From an uncultured Phascolarctobacterium sp. (lineage in GTDB: Bacteria; Bacillota; Negativicutes; Acidaminococcales; Acidaminococcaceae), in NCBI GenBank assembly GCA_934234275.1, contig CAKQHU010000002.1, positions 1-37,952 of the forward strand: a stretch of 37,952 nt of DNA. Direction: 5' to 3'. The notes beneath the pieces are model-generated. The model was given only the letters and a program-made list of their open reading frames with translations, ran no database searches and was not told where the DNA came from. Every line of letters starts with the position of its first letter. The first letter of the stretch is position 1. This document shows, one piece after another, positions 24,613 through 32,278 of this stretch. The translations under genes and the position numbers were made by a program.

Positions 24613-25418
24613 TTCTTGTCGCCGTTGTTCTTGATTTACAGGCACAAAATGCAGGCAGACTGCCCGTGAGTCACGGGCGTCTGCTGCATGCAGCCTTTCT
24701 TAACAGCATCCGTTCGCTGGATTCCGAGCTGAGCGCGAGAATGCACGATGCTGCCAATAAATGCTTTTCCTTAGGGCATTTGCAGCTGGAGCAGTCCGCA
24801 CAGAAAATGACATACCAGCTGCAGGCGGGCACGCAGGCAAGATGGCGCATCTGCCTTATGGGCGACAGCGCAAAAGCTGTTTTACAGCTTTTGCAGCTCG
24901 GCTTCCGTTTGCAGATAGGCAGCGTTGCCTTTGTGGTTAAGGATGTGTACCGCACGCAAAGAGAGCATTCGCAGGCAGGCCTGACGACTACGGAATATTT
25001 GGAAAGCCAATGCGCAGAGTTGCCGCCTGTTTCGCAGCTGACCATGGATTTTTTGTCGCCGACAACCTTCCGCTATTTTGAGCATGATTACCCTTGGCCG
25101 AAGCCGGAGCTTGTTTTCGGCTCGCTGGCAGAACGTTGGAACAAAATTAGCGGTGAAGATCATTTTGCCGTAGACAAGGTCAAGGAAATTGCTGCTGCTT
25201 ATTTACTGCCGGAGCGTTGGCATGGCAATAGCAAAAGGGTGAATGTTTCGCTGCAGCATGGTGTAACCGGCTTTGTGGGCAGCTTTACCTATAAGCTGAC
25301 GCTGCTGCCGCCGGAATTCAGAGCGATGTTCATCAGCCTGGGCGAGTTCGCAGTCTTTGCAGGCGTGGGACGCCTGACGGGACAGGGACTGGGGCAGGTG
25401 AAAATAAAATACGAGTAA
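24609..25418 (+). CDS. cas6: Cas6, crRNA-processing endoribonuclease
   Basis: The 269-residue protein ends with the Cas6 glycine-rich loop GVGRLTGQGLGQVK (about 250-263), and has two ferredoxin-like halves. The N-terminus (LPVSHGRLLHAAFLNSI) contains H22 and H27, candidate general-base histidines, as in many Cas6 proteins. Cas6 cuts the long CRISPR transcript within repeats; the central palindrome ACCGCAAGCGGT of the local repeat is a plausible recognition hairpin. The ATG overlaps the previous stop. It is the last gene of the effector operon and is followed by a terminator. Confidence 0.85.
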   Translation: MILVAVVLDLQAQNAGRLPVSHGRLLHAAFLNSIRSLDSELSARMHDAANKCFSLGHLQLEQSAQKMTYQLQAGTQARWRICLMGDSAKAVLQLLQLGFRLQIGSVAFVVKDVYRTQREHSQAGLTTTEYLESQCAELPPVSQLTMDFLSPTTFRYFEHDYPWPKPELVFGSLAERWNKISGEDHFAVDKVKEIAAAYLLPERWHGNSKRVNVSLQHGVTGFVGSFTYKLTLLPPEFRAMFISLGEFAVFAGVGRLTGQGLGQVKIKYE

Positions 25419-25426
25419 ATATGCTG

Positions 25427-25461
25427 AAAAGGCACTTGCAAATAATTGCGGGTGCCTTTTT
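25427..25461 (+). terminator. Terminator of the cas10-cas6 operon
   Basis: AAAAGGCAC pairs with GTGCCTTTTT across a 16-base loop, just after the cas6 stop. Confidence 0.8.
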
Positions 25462-25484
25462 CAATCAGTAAAATATTGTTTAAA

Positions 25485-25513
25485 CAGACAACGGAAAGTC
25501 TGTGTGATATAAT
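25485..25513 (+). promoter_or_regulatory. Promoter of the ADP-ribosylglycohydrolase operon, with inverted repeat
   Basis: CAGACA (25485-25490) and TATAAT (25508-25513) are 17 bases apart. CAGAC and GTCTG form an inverted repeat between the boxes (25485-25502), a possible operator. No CCG-N16-GCAGAT element is here, so this unit seems to be controlled separately. Confidence 0.6.
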
Positions 25514-25588
25514 TAAAGATAAGTTGTTTATATATAAATAATATAACAGGAGCTTGTTTTATAGCTATCTATCGACAGGAGGCTGGAA

Positions 25589-26446
25589 ATGTTAGGTGCA
25601 ATTGTTGGTGATATCGTCGGTTCAAGATTTGAATGGAATAATCTTAAGAGCAAGGACTTTGATTTGTTTACTGCTGCTGATCACATTACCGATGACAGCG
25701 TAATGACGCTGGCGGTGGCGGCGGCGCTGATGAATTGCGACAGCAGCAGGCTGCGCAATCAGCTGCAGAGCAGTGCGGTTTATTATATGCGTAAATTTGG
25801 CAATGCCTTTCCACATGCGGGCTATGGCGGACGCTTTCGTAAATGGCTGTTTGATGTAAACATGCATGCCTACGGTAGCTTTGGCAATGGTTCCGCAATG
25901 CGCGTAAGTGCCTGCGGTTGGGTAGGCAATGATTTGGCGGAGGTAAAGGCATTGAGCAATGATGTTACCTGCGTTACCCATAATCATCCTGAAGGACTGA
26001 AGGGAGCAGAGGCGACTGCGGTTGCTGTTTTCTTAGCTCGCAGCGGCGCAAGCAAGGAAGAAATAAAGAAGCATCTCGAAGCAAATTATTACAAGCTGGA
26101 TTTTACTATAGATGAAATTCGCGACAGCTACAGCTTTGATGGATCTTGCCAGGGCACTGTGCCGCAGGCTTTGGAGGCCTTTTTGGAGGCAACTGATTTT
26201 GAGGATGCTATCCGTAATGTTATTTCTATAGGCGGTGACAGCGATACACTTGCTGCAATTACCGGTGCGGTGGCAGAAGCCTACTTTGGCTTACCGCCAG
26301 TCTTCCGTCAAAAGGCCTATGAATATTTGTGGGAGGCGGACAGATGCCATAGCACTAATGGCCTGTTGACCTATAGTGCGCAGATGTTTGAAAAGAATTA
26401 TTATTTGCGTACCTTTTTCCCTCGTGAACAAATGCCAGTGTTTTAA
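25589..26446 (+). CDS. ADP-ribosylglycohydrolase family protein
   Basis: The 285-residue protein has the DraG/ARH pattern: the N-terminal LGAIVGDIVGSRFEW, the metal ligand motif TDDSVM (34-39), GNGSAMRVS in the middle, and GGDSDTLAAITGAVAEAYFG (215 onward) with the C-terminal metal-binding aspartates. The family removes ADP-ribose from proteins or nucleic acids, or cleaves related nucleotides. An AGGAGG site precedes the ATG. It lies between cas6 and a CARF-HEPN gene, and the latter begins 38 bases later, so the two are probably co-transcribed. A role in reversing phage or toxin ADP-ribosylation, or in nucleotide clearance, is possible but is inference. Confidence 0.88.
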   Translation: MLGAIVGDIVGSRFEWNNLKSKDFDLFTAADHITDDSVMTLAVAAALMNCDSSRLRNQLQSSAVYYMRKFGNAFPHAGYGGRFRKWLFDVNMHAYGSFGNGSAMRVSACGWVGNDLAEVKALSNDVTCVTHNHPEGLKGAEATAVAVFLARSGASKEEIKKHLEANYYKLDFTIDEIRDSYSFDGSCQGTVPQALEAFLEATDFEDAIRNVISIGGDSDTLAAITGAVAEAYFGLPPVFRQKAYEYLWEADRCHSTNGLLTYSAQMFEKNYYLRTFFPREQMPVF

Positions 26447-26484
26447 GGATTGAAGAAAATCCTTGACCGATAAGGAGGTTACCG

Positions 26485-28290
26485 ATGAACGCCTTAGAAA
26501 CGAATTTTTTATTACTTTTTTTGAGCAATGGCAGCAAAAAGGCAAGCTGTTATCGGATAAATGATGCAGATGTTATGACCGAGCACAGTAATGAATCGGC
26601 AGTGCGTGAGCTGGCTGCATATTTGCAGGAGCGCTCACAGAAGATAGACAAAATCTTTCTCTTTTCCTCACAGGATACCAAAAAGCAGTTAACAGGCACC
26701 GATATGACAACAGTGGATTTTTTTGCGAGCAGAATTAAAGAAATTGTGCCGGCGGAAAATATAATCATTGTTGATTATGATGAAAACAATTCTATTGATA
26801 GATCTTTGTCTGATATCGGTAATATGGGCACAATCATTCTGTCTGAGGCAAAAAAAATCCAAAGGGAACAAGGTACTGCCGGTAATATAACTATTCATGC
26901 GGATATGACCGGCGGTATGCGTAATGCCAGCATGATGATGCTGGGAGTTATGCGTTTGTTGAACTTTAGCGGCCTGCAGATGGGCAGGATTTTGTATTCG
27001 AATTTTTCATTTAACAGAAAGATAAATTTTGTAGAGGATTCGCAGGATGTATACCGCTTTTTTGATTTGGTTGCGGGTGCTACGGAATTTGCCAAATATG
27101 GCAGTGTTGAAAAGCTGGCTGATTATTATAATATTGATATTTATGAGCAAAAGCCTTATACAGCCGAATGCGGTCTGAACCGCGAGCTGTATGAGCTGGT
27201 GAACGCTATGGGATATTTTGCCCAAAGCATCAAGCTGTGCCGTTATGGTGAGCTGCAGGATGCCTGTGCGTTGCTGGCTGAAAAAATGCAGGCGTTTACC
27301 AATCAGGAGCGTTGGAATTATGATGCTAATGACAAGCTTTTTGAAGTGTTATTGCCTACAATCAAGGAATCATACAAAACTGTATTATCTGCACATGATG
27401 ATCTGGATATTATAACCTGGTGCGTTAAGCAAGGGCATTTGCAGCAGGCGATGACGCTTTATACCGAACGTGTGCCGGAATTTATTGCCAAGCAAGGCTT
27501 TTATACTCTGGATGCAGCAACCGCCAAGGAAATAAACAAAAAGGTGAAGAACGAGGAGATTTCTGCTGCCAATTATCTTTTATGTGTTTGGGGTAAGGAC
27601 GTAGATAAAAGAGAGGATATACAGGTATTTTTTAAGCGCGCACTGAAGCAGCCTCTTGCTCTTCTGAAGCAATATAAAACTGCAGATGATGCGGAAGTAG
27701 AGCAACAGCTGGAGAATTTGCAAAAGGATATCGATGCTCAAAACTACTTTATTACCTTTGATAAGGATGATTTTAGAAAGGCATTGAGCGAGCTTAAGCA
27801 GATTTTTGCCAATGAGATAACCTATCAGGATATAATCGCCAATAACGATGGCCTTGCAGGACTGTTGAAAAGATATCTTGCTATGGATGAAGAGGACGAT
27901 GCATGGAGAAATGTTGACCTGACGCAGCATATAGCCGGTAATAAACAATTTAAGGCACTTTTGAATAAGCTGTTCAATAGTGCCAAGGAGGAGCAATTAT
28001 ACAGGCTCTTTAATATTGATAAGTTGCCTTATAGGCAGCTTTCGCGCGGGTATCTTTTGCAGTGCGGTATGAAAGCAGGCAAGCTTACAAGCAATTTACA
28101 GGATGATGAAGCGCTGGCAGATATTATCAACAGCTATACTGTTATCCGCATGGCGCGCAATAGCAGTAACCATGCACGTCACGAAAAAGGTGATTCTCCC
28201 AGGGAGATTGAAGAAAAAATTTTGAGCGGTATTTGTGAATTGCGCAAGCAAGCTGCTTACTTAAAAAGTAAGCAGGCAGCAAAGGCGTGA
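26485..28290 (+). CDS. CARF-HEPN ribonuclease (Csm6/Csx1-like), second intact copy
   Basis: The 601-residue protein has a CARF domain with DMTGGMRNASM at 140-150, followed by the LNFSGLQMGRILYSNFS strand, a helical middle that includes IITWCVKQGHLQQAM, and a C-terminal HEPN motif RNSSNH (R558, H563; R-x4-H). It would be an RNase gated by cyclic oligoadenylate. Sequence is well diverged from the 15077 protein, so the two may recognise different ring sizes or RNAs. TAAGGAGG precedes the ATG. It follows the ADP-ribosylglycohydrolase and ends before the terminator at 28337. Confidence 0.85.
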   Translation: MNALETNFLLLFLSNGSKKASCYRINDADVMTEHSNESAVRELAAYLQERSQKIDKIFLFSSQDTKKQLTGTDMTTVDFFASRIKEIVPAENIIIVDYDENNSIDRSLSDIGNMGTIILSEAKKIQREQGTAGNITIHADMTGGMRNASMMMLGVMRLLNFSGLQMGRILYSNFSFNRKINFVEDSQDVYRFFDLVAGATEFAKYGSVEKLADYYNIDIYEQKPYTAECGLNRELYELVNAMGYFAQSIKLCRYGELQDACALLAEKMQAFTNQERWNYDANDKLFEVLLPTIKESYKTVLSAHDDLDIITWCVKQGHLQQAMTLYTERVPEFIAKQGFYTLDAATAKEINKKVKNEEISAANYLLCVWGKDVDKREDIQVFFKRALKQPLALLKQYKTADDAEVEQQLENLQKDIDAQNYFITFDKDDFRKALSELKQIFANEITYQDIIANNDGLAGLLKRYLAMDEEDDAWRNVDLTQHIAGNKQFKALLNKLFNSAKEEQLYRLFNIDKLPYRQLSRGYLLQCGMKAGKLTSNLQDDEALADIINSYTVIRMARNSSNHARHEKGDSPREIEEKILSGICELRKQAAYLKSKQAAKA

Positions 28291-28336
28291 GCATGCGCAG
28301 TAAAGAGAGCGCAGCCGTTTTATAATTGAAAATGAC

Positions 28337-28387
28337 AACAGCAGCCCGGCAGAGGTGTTATATGCTTCTGCAGGACTGCTGTTTTTT
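28337..28387 (+). terminator. Terminator after the second intact CARF-HEPN gene
   Basis: AACAGCAG pairs with CTGCTGTT, with a further inner stem GCAGA/TCTGC, and a T-run follows. Confidence 0.8.
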
Positions 28388-28409
28388 GTTGCTTTTTTCG
28401 GATTATGTG

Positions 28410-28434
28410 CCGTTAGGATATATTTTTTGCAGAT
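28410..28434 (+). promoter_or_regulatory. Bipartite element CCG-N16-GCAGAT, copy 4
   Basis: CCG (28410-28412) and GCAGAT (28429-28434) are 16 bases apart, about 108 bases before the gene at 28542. No leader sequence is present here. The intervening sequence, GGATATATTTTTT, resembles GGATATTTTTC of copy 3. Confidence 0.6.
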
Positions 28435-28541
28435 ATATTTATTAAAGGAGGCTTGCAGGCTGAAGCACAAAATTTTGCAATAGTGTTTGGCGCCTAATTC
28501 ATTGATTATAAGACTGATACAAAGAAAGGATGTTGATATTG

Positions 28542-29039
28542 ATGAGAATTGATTTTTACGAGAAGATGAGCAAAAAGCTGGAAGAGGAATTAAACAAGGT
28601 AAGCAGCGGTATTTTAACAGATGAATTTAATGTCGCAGTTGATGAAGCTACGTCACAAAGCGGGGATGAACTTATAGAGAAAATAGCAACGAAGGTGTGG
28701 CATATGGAAGATAAGGAACGTGTGATTGAAGATGATATGAAGCGTCCTGAAAAAATCTCGAATTATAAAGCACAGATATATGCCAATCATTTTGCGCGTG
28801 AAGAAATGGAGGCTATGGAAAAATACCTGCAAATTATGGAAATGCAGATGCGCAGCAGGTTTTTGTTTAAGGATATGGACATGGATATGGTAAGACAAGC
28901 GATTTACAATCCTGTCAAGGGTATCTATTTTGACAAGAATGATGATGTGAAGCCTGAATATGTTGATATTATTATCAATGACTATGCGCAAAGGCTGGAG
29001 GCGGAGACGCTGCTGGGGGAGGAAATGCATTTAATCTGA
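28542..29039 (+). CDS. Uncharacterised acidic protein, paralogue of the gene at 30281
   Basis: I do not recognise the family. The protein has 165 residues from the ATG at 28542; an upstream ATG at 28530 adds MLIL, but the paralogue at 30281 begins MRIDFHEKM, which favours MRIDFYEKM here. It is charged and helical, with a conserved C-terminal block YFDKNDDVKPEYVDIIINDYA and a middle block YANHFAREEMEAMEKYLQI shared with the paralogue. No signal peptide or membrane segment is seen. The gene sits behind a bipartite element like the cas operons, and before array B. This suggests a CRISPR-linked accessory role, but function is unknown. Confidence 0.75.
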   Translation: MRIDFYEKMSKKLEEELNKVSSGILTDEFNVAVDEATSQSGDELIEKIATKVWHMEDKERVIEDDMKRPEKISNYKAQIYANHFAREEMEAMEKYLQIMEMQMRSRFLFKDMDMDMVRQAIYNPVKGIYFDKNDDVKPEYVDIIINDYAQRLEAETLLGEEMHLI

Positions 29040-29070
29040 GGGTGACTATGAAAATTTGATATTGGGCAAC

Positions 29071-29118
29071 AAAAAAGACCTGAGGTCCGGAGTAAAATCC
29101 GGGCTTCAGGTCTTTTTT
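29071..29118. terminator. Terminator of the GACCTG family at the distal end of array B
   Basis: AAAAAAGACCTGA, GTCCGGA, TCCGGGC and TCAGGTCTTTTTT form the hairpin. It separates the convergent gene at 28542 and CRISPR array B. Confidence 0.9.
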
Positions 29119-29761
29119 AATACCGTAAACGGTGGTCAGAGGCTTTAACGTCTTAATGGAGTTGCTTCCGCTATCGGTTCTTGCCTAGCATTACAAAACC
29201 GCAAGCGGTAATCTAGGCCTTTAACTGCCTGGGCGCGGTTATAGTGGCGATGATCGTTAGAAGTTACAAAACCGCAAGCGGTAATCAAGCACAACCCTTC
29301 CGTCTGCTCGCAAAGCTCGCATCCACCTCCCCTTTCAGGGGAGATATAGTAAAAGTTCGCTTAACTTTATATGCTCCCTGCAAGGGAGCTGGCATCGCCG
29401 CAGGCGATGACTGAGGGTTGTTTTTAGCGGTAATTAAGCTTTTAACGTTCGACGGCAACTTCAACTAACTTGCGAACGTTGCGGTGACATCTTCTGGCGT
29501 GAGTTACAAAACCGCAAGCGGTAATCTAGACCTTTAACCAGCAAACCATCTTTATGGTACTATAATCCGGACAGTAACAAAACCGCAAGCGGTAATCTAG
29601 ACCTTTAACGATAAAGGTGTATTCGCCGCCAACAGCAAAGGCAGCAAGATGGTAACAAAACCGCAAGCGGTAATCTAGACCTTTAACAGTCTTCCCAATA
29701 TTTCCAGTTTATCTATTTCTCTCATGTAACAAAACCGCAAGCGGTAATCTAGACCTTTAAC
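29119..29761 (-). CRISPR. CRISPR array B: six spacers, interrupted by a MITE-like element
   Basis: A degenerate distal repeat lies at 29119-29149. Further repeats lie at 29190-29225, 29263-29290 (cut by the element 29291-29421 and resumed at 29422-29446), 29503-29538, 29574-29609, 29652-29687 and 29726-29761. Spacers are 29150-29189 (40 nt), 29226-29262 (37), 29447-29502 (56, unusually long), 29539-29573 (35), 29610-29651 (42) and 29688-29725 (38). Distal repeats begin GTTAC and carry TAGGCC; the three leader-side repeats begin GTAAC and carry TAGACC, so the newer repeats are a variant. The array is read leftwards from the leader at 29762. Confidence 0.95.
29291..29421. repeat. MITE-like palindromic element, copy 2 (131 bp), inside array B
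   Basis: The ends are ACAACCCT and AGGGTTGT as in copy 1, with about 13 extra bases in the middle. The flanks AGCGGTAATCAAGC (left) and AGCGGTAATTAAGC (right) are the same part of the CRISPR repeat, so it either duplicated 14 bases on insertion or was captured between two repeats. Confidence 0.8.
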
Positions 29762-30010
29762 CCTGTGGCTCGCACACGGCTCACAGAGCGGGCTTAAAGC
29801 CCTACAATGGAAAATCGAAACGCTGTTTATAGCAAAAACAGCCGATTTGCTCACAACAGCGGTATTTTCCGCCTCTGCAAAAAGCAAAATGCGCTTGGCG
29901 CAAGGCTTGCAGACTTTTGGCAAATGATTTGCCTGTTGTGATAAATCTACTATAACATATCGAACAGCTTTTGACAAGTGCTTTCTTGAAATTATCCTAT
30001 TCTATGCGTC
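29762..30010 (-). promoter_or_regulatory. Leader of array B with leftward promoter
   Basis: It is nearly identical to leader A. On the minus strand TTGTCA (29977-29972) and TATAGT (29954-29949) are 17 bases apart. Conservation with A and D continues rightwards to the bipartite element. Confidence 0.85.
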
Positions 30011-30126
30011 TTACAAGGATTTTATTCAGCATATAAAAATACATTTGCAAACAAAAAGCAAGTTATCGTAAAATTAGCGCAACATTTGCCGAGGGTGTTT
30101 CCTAAAGATTTTTTTGCCGTTTTGTG

Positions 30127-30151
30127 CCGGATTTTGTTTTGCCTTGCAGAT
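30127..30151 (+). promoter_or_regulatory. Bipartite element CCG-N16-GCAGAT, copy 5
   Basis: CCG (30127-30129) and GCAGAT (30146-30151) are 16 bases apart, followed by GTATAGTGTG. It lies at the outer end of the leader B block, about 130 bases before the gene at 30281. Confidence 0.6.
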
Positions 30152-30280
30152 GTATAGTGTGTAGAAGAAAACAGCAAAGGCAATCGTGTACGCACCATTT
30201 TTACCATGATGATTGCCAATAGGCAGGGTATAATTTAATGGTAAAGTATAAAGAGTGAGAAAAAAAGGGAGTTAATAGTA

Positions 30281-30814
30281 ATGAGAATTGATTTTCACGA
30301 GAAGATGAACCAAAAGCTGGAAGAGGATTTCAATAAGGCTTTGGAAGAAATGTGTGTAGAATGTCATTCAATGGAGGAGTTTGAGTCAGGTGTGGATAAG
30401 GCATTTGCCCAAATGGCAGCTGAAGACAAGGAAGAAATCCAAACGGAAGTATGGCAGATGCCTAGAAGGGAAACAGTAATCAAGGAAGACATGAAGCATC
30501 CGGAAAAGCTGTCGGAGAGCAAGGCGCAGGCTTACGCAAATCACTTCGCACATGAGGAACTGGATGATATGGAAAACTATCTGCAGATTTTGGAGCTGCA
30601 GGCGTGCCGCAGCTTTTTGTTCTGTAATATTGATATGGATGCGGTGAGAAAGGCAATTTTCAATCCTGTTAAGGCTGCGTATTTCGATAAGCATGATTGC
30701 ATAAAGCCGGAATATGTTGACCTTATTATTAATGACTATGCAAAAAAATATGAGATGGAGGAGCTGTTTGATTCGATGGATGACATCGATCCTGATGACT
30801 GTGATAATTATTAA
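30281..30814 (+). CDS. Uncharacterised acidic protein, paralogue of the gene at 28542
   Basis: The 177-residue protein starts MRIDFHEKMNQKLEEDF and shares the YANHFAHEELDDMENYLQI and YFDKHDCIKPEYVDLIINDYA blocks with the 28542 protein. It has a longer acidic tail (DSMDDIDPDDCDNY). GGGAG precedes the ATG. I know no family. It is separated from its paralogue by array B and its leader, so a gene plus array duplication is likely. The bipartite element lies upstream and a GACCTG-family terminator lies 32 bases downstream. The acidic character recalls DNA-mimic or toxin-neutralising proteins, but that is speculation. Confidence 0.75.
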   Translation: MRIDFHEKMNQKLEEDFNKALEEMCVECHSMEEFESGVDKAFAQMAAEDKEEIQTEVWQMPRRETVIKEDMKHPEKLSESKAQAYANHFAHEELDDMENYLQILELQACRSFLFCNIDMDAVRKAIFNPVKAAYFDKHDCIKPEYVDLIINDYAKKYEMEELFDSMDDIDPDDCDNY

Positions 30815-30846
30815 TCTTTAAATCGAAGAAAGAAGCTCTGCAACGC

Positions 30847-30889
30847 AAAAGACCTGAGGTCCGGAGAAAACCGGGCTTCAGGTCTTTTT
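30847..30889. terminator. Terminator of the GACCTG family at the distal end of array C
   Basis: AAAAGACCTGA, GTCCGGA, CCGGGC and TCAGGTCTTTTT form the hairpin between the convergent gene 30281 and array C. Confidence 0.9.
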
Positions 30890-31063
30890 AAATACCGTAA
30901 ACGGTAATCAGGCTTTAACGTTCTTGCCTAGCCATAGTGGTAATGGCAATGATTTTAAGAAAGTAACAAAACCGCAAGCGGTAGTCTGGCCTTTAACTTT
31001 AAGTCCCTTGCGTCTGCCGGTTCCGCCACATCGGGTAACAAAACCGCAAGCGGTAATCAGGTC
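30890..31063 (-). CRISPR. CRISPR array C: two spacers, last repeat truncated
   Basis: A degenerate distal repeat lies at 30890-30919, a 35-nt repeat at 30963-30997 and a shortened one at 31035-31063. Spacers are 30920-30962 (43 nt) and 30998-31034 (37). The distal repeat has ACCGTAAACGGT in place of ACCGCAAGCGGT, which keeps the stem paired by a double change. The leader-side repeat loses its CTTTAAC end where the leader is deleted, so new insertion here is doubtful. The first spacer overlaps in content with spacers of A and B. Confidence 0.9.
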
Positions 31064-31190
31064 ATTTGCCCTTGTAGCAAAGCTTACAGAGCTTTGGCAA
31101 ATTATTTGCCTGTTGCGATAAATTTACTATAGCATATCGAACAGCTTTTGACAAGTGCTTTCCTTAAGTCATATCATTCTATACGCATTG
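31064..31190 (-). promoter_or_regulatory. Shortened leader of array C, promoter kept
   Basis: The part next to the repeats (CCTGTGGCTCG... in the others) is missing and conservation resumes at GGCAAATTATTTGCCTG. The promoter is intact: on the minus strand TTGTCA (31154-31149), 17 bases, TATAGT (31131-31126). Confidence 0.8.
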
Positions 31191-31302
31191 CGGGGATTTT
31201 GTTGACTATATATAAATATATTTTCAAACAGAAAGAGCGTTGCTGCAAAATTAGTGCAGCAATTGCCAAGGGTGTTTCCTGAAATTTTTTTCCCGTGTTG
31301 TG

Positions 31303-31327
31303 CCGGATTTTGTTTTGCGTCGCAGAT
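31303..31327 (+). promoter_or_regulatory. Bipartite element CCG-N16-GCAGAT, copy 6
   Basis: CCG (31303-31305) and GCAGAT (31322-31327) are 16 bases apart, followed by TTATAAAGTGAAGGGG. It stands about 140 bases before the gene at 31470. Confidence 0.6.
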
Positions 31328-31469
31328 TTATAAAGTGAAGGGGAAAGCAAGGCAGTTGCAAGGCACTGCGCACCTTTTTCTCCATGCCGGGTTTAACCTG
31401 ACAGTTTATAATTAGTTTAACAGTTAAGAAAAAAGTAAACTTAGAAGAAGCGAAAGGATGTTGAACATT

Positions 31470-31793
31470 ATGGGAAAATACTATATTGCTGACGAAGAAT
31501 TAAAGGAATTAAGACTTTTAGTCGCTGATTGCAGAAATCGCGGATTCAAGACGAGCTACCAGGTTTCAAAATACATAGTGGATAACAGATTGGGTTACAG
31601 ATACAGTCATATTGCAGGTGATCTTCACTTAAGAAAATCCCATGATAAATGGGTATACAATGGTGGCATTGCTCCGAAGTACTACAGAATGCTCTGCATT
31701 GAATTGGGACTGGGTAATAGACGCAGTAATGCGGAGGTAGAAAAGTTCCGCTCTTATGCGGAGATGGGTCTGTTCGATAATTATGCTGCATAA
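31470..31793 (+). CDS. Uncharacterised small protein, paralogue of the gene at 33839
   Basis: The protein has 107 residues from the ATG at 31470; an ATG at 31458 adds MLNI, but alignment with the paralogue (MAISKYYI) favours MGKYYIADEEL. Conserved blocks are SYQVSKYIVDNRLGY, HIAGDLHLR and GIAPKYYRMLCIELGLGN, and the two proteins end identically (FRSYAEMGLFDNYAA). The middle could be a winged-helix or HTH-like fold (YQVSKYIV..RLGY.Y.HIAGDLHL), which is only a guess. I know no family. It is first in an operon with a membrane protein and a DUF2325-like protein, behind a bipartite element. Confidence 0.75.
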   Translation: MGKYYIADEELKELRLLVADCRNRGFKTSYQVSKYIVDNRLGYRYSHIAGDLHLRKSHDKWVYNGGIAPKYYRMLCIELGLGNRRSNAEVEKFRSYAEMGLFDNYAA

Positions 31794-31822
31794 GCAGCTT
31801 GAATAAATAGGGAGGTGGTGTT

Positions 31823-32203
31823 ATGTTTGGATTTCTTACATTTTTGGGTATTGCCTTTTGCGTTTATAAAATCATTGAAATATGTGAGGCGGATAAGGCA
31901 TACAAAAGAGAGCTGGAAAGAACCAGACCGAGTTGGTATGTGATTGAGAAAAGGCAGAAGCAATTAAAGGAGGCTGAGCGGACAAGACGATACAATAATA
32001 ATGAAATGAATAAGCTTGAGGCTACAAAATACGAATATACGCATGGAGATATTTGGATAAAATTGCCAATAATTGCTTTCGTTCTTGTTATAGCTTATTT
32101 CTGCGCTCCGTTGATTGTGTGCGGACTTATGATTTTGGTTATTATTCTGATAATCAACACTTTTGATATCGGCGGTAGCGGAGGAAGGAAAGGAAGAGGA
32201 TAA
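31823..32203 (+). CDS. Small membrane protein with coiled-coil middle
   Basis: The 126-residue protein has an N-terminal membrane segment (2-20), a highly charged helical stretch (22-75) and a second hydrophobic region (79-113) long enough for two short or one long membrane pass. It ends with a Gly/Arg tail. GGAGGTG precedes the ATG. No family is recognised. It begins 29 bases after the previous gene and 75 bases before the DUF2325-like gene, so an operon is likely. Membrane proteins in type III loci can be messenger-gated effectors, but no CARF or SAVED domain is visible here. Confidence 0.65.
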   Translation: MFGFLTFLGIAFCVYKIIEICEADKAYKRELERTRPSWYVIEKRQKQLKEAERTRRYNNNEMNKLEATKYEYTHGDIWIKLPIIAFVLVIAYFCAPLIVCGLMILVIILIINTFDIGGSGGRKGRG

Positions 32204-32278
32204 AAGCAACTCTGCGTCCGGAGAAAATTCTCCCGAAACCCCGGTTTTTATGAAAAATACAAGAAAGGTTGTGTAATT

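Noticed and set aside
29447..29502. Hidden repeat inside the 56-base spacer of array B
   Set aside because: I could find no ACCGC/GCGGT palindrome or TTTAAC end inside it, so I left it as one long spacer, perhaps altered when the nearby element inserted.
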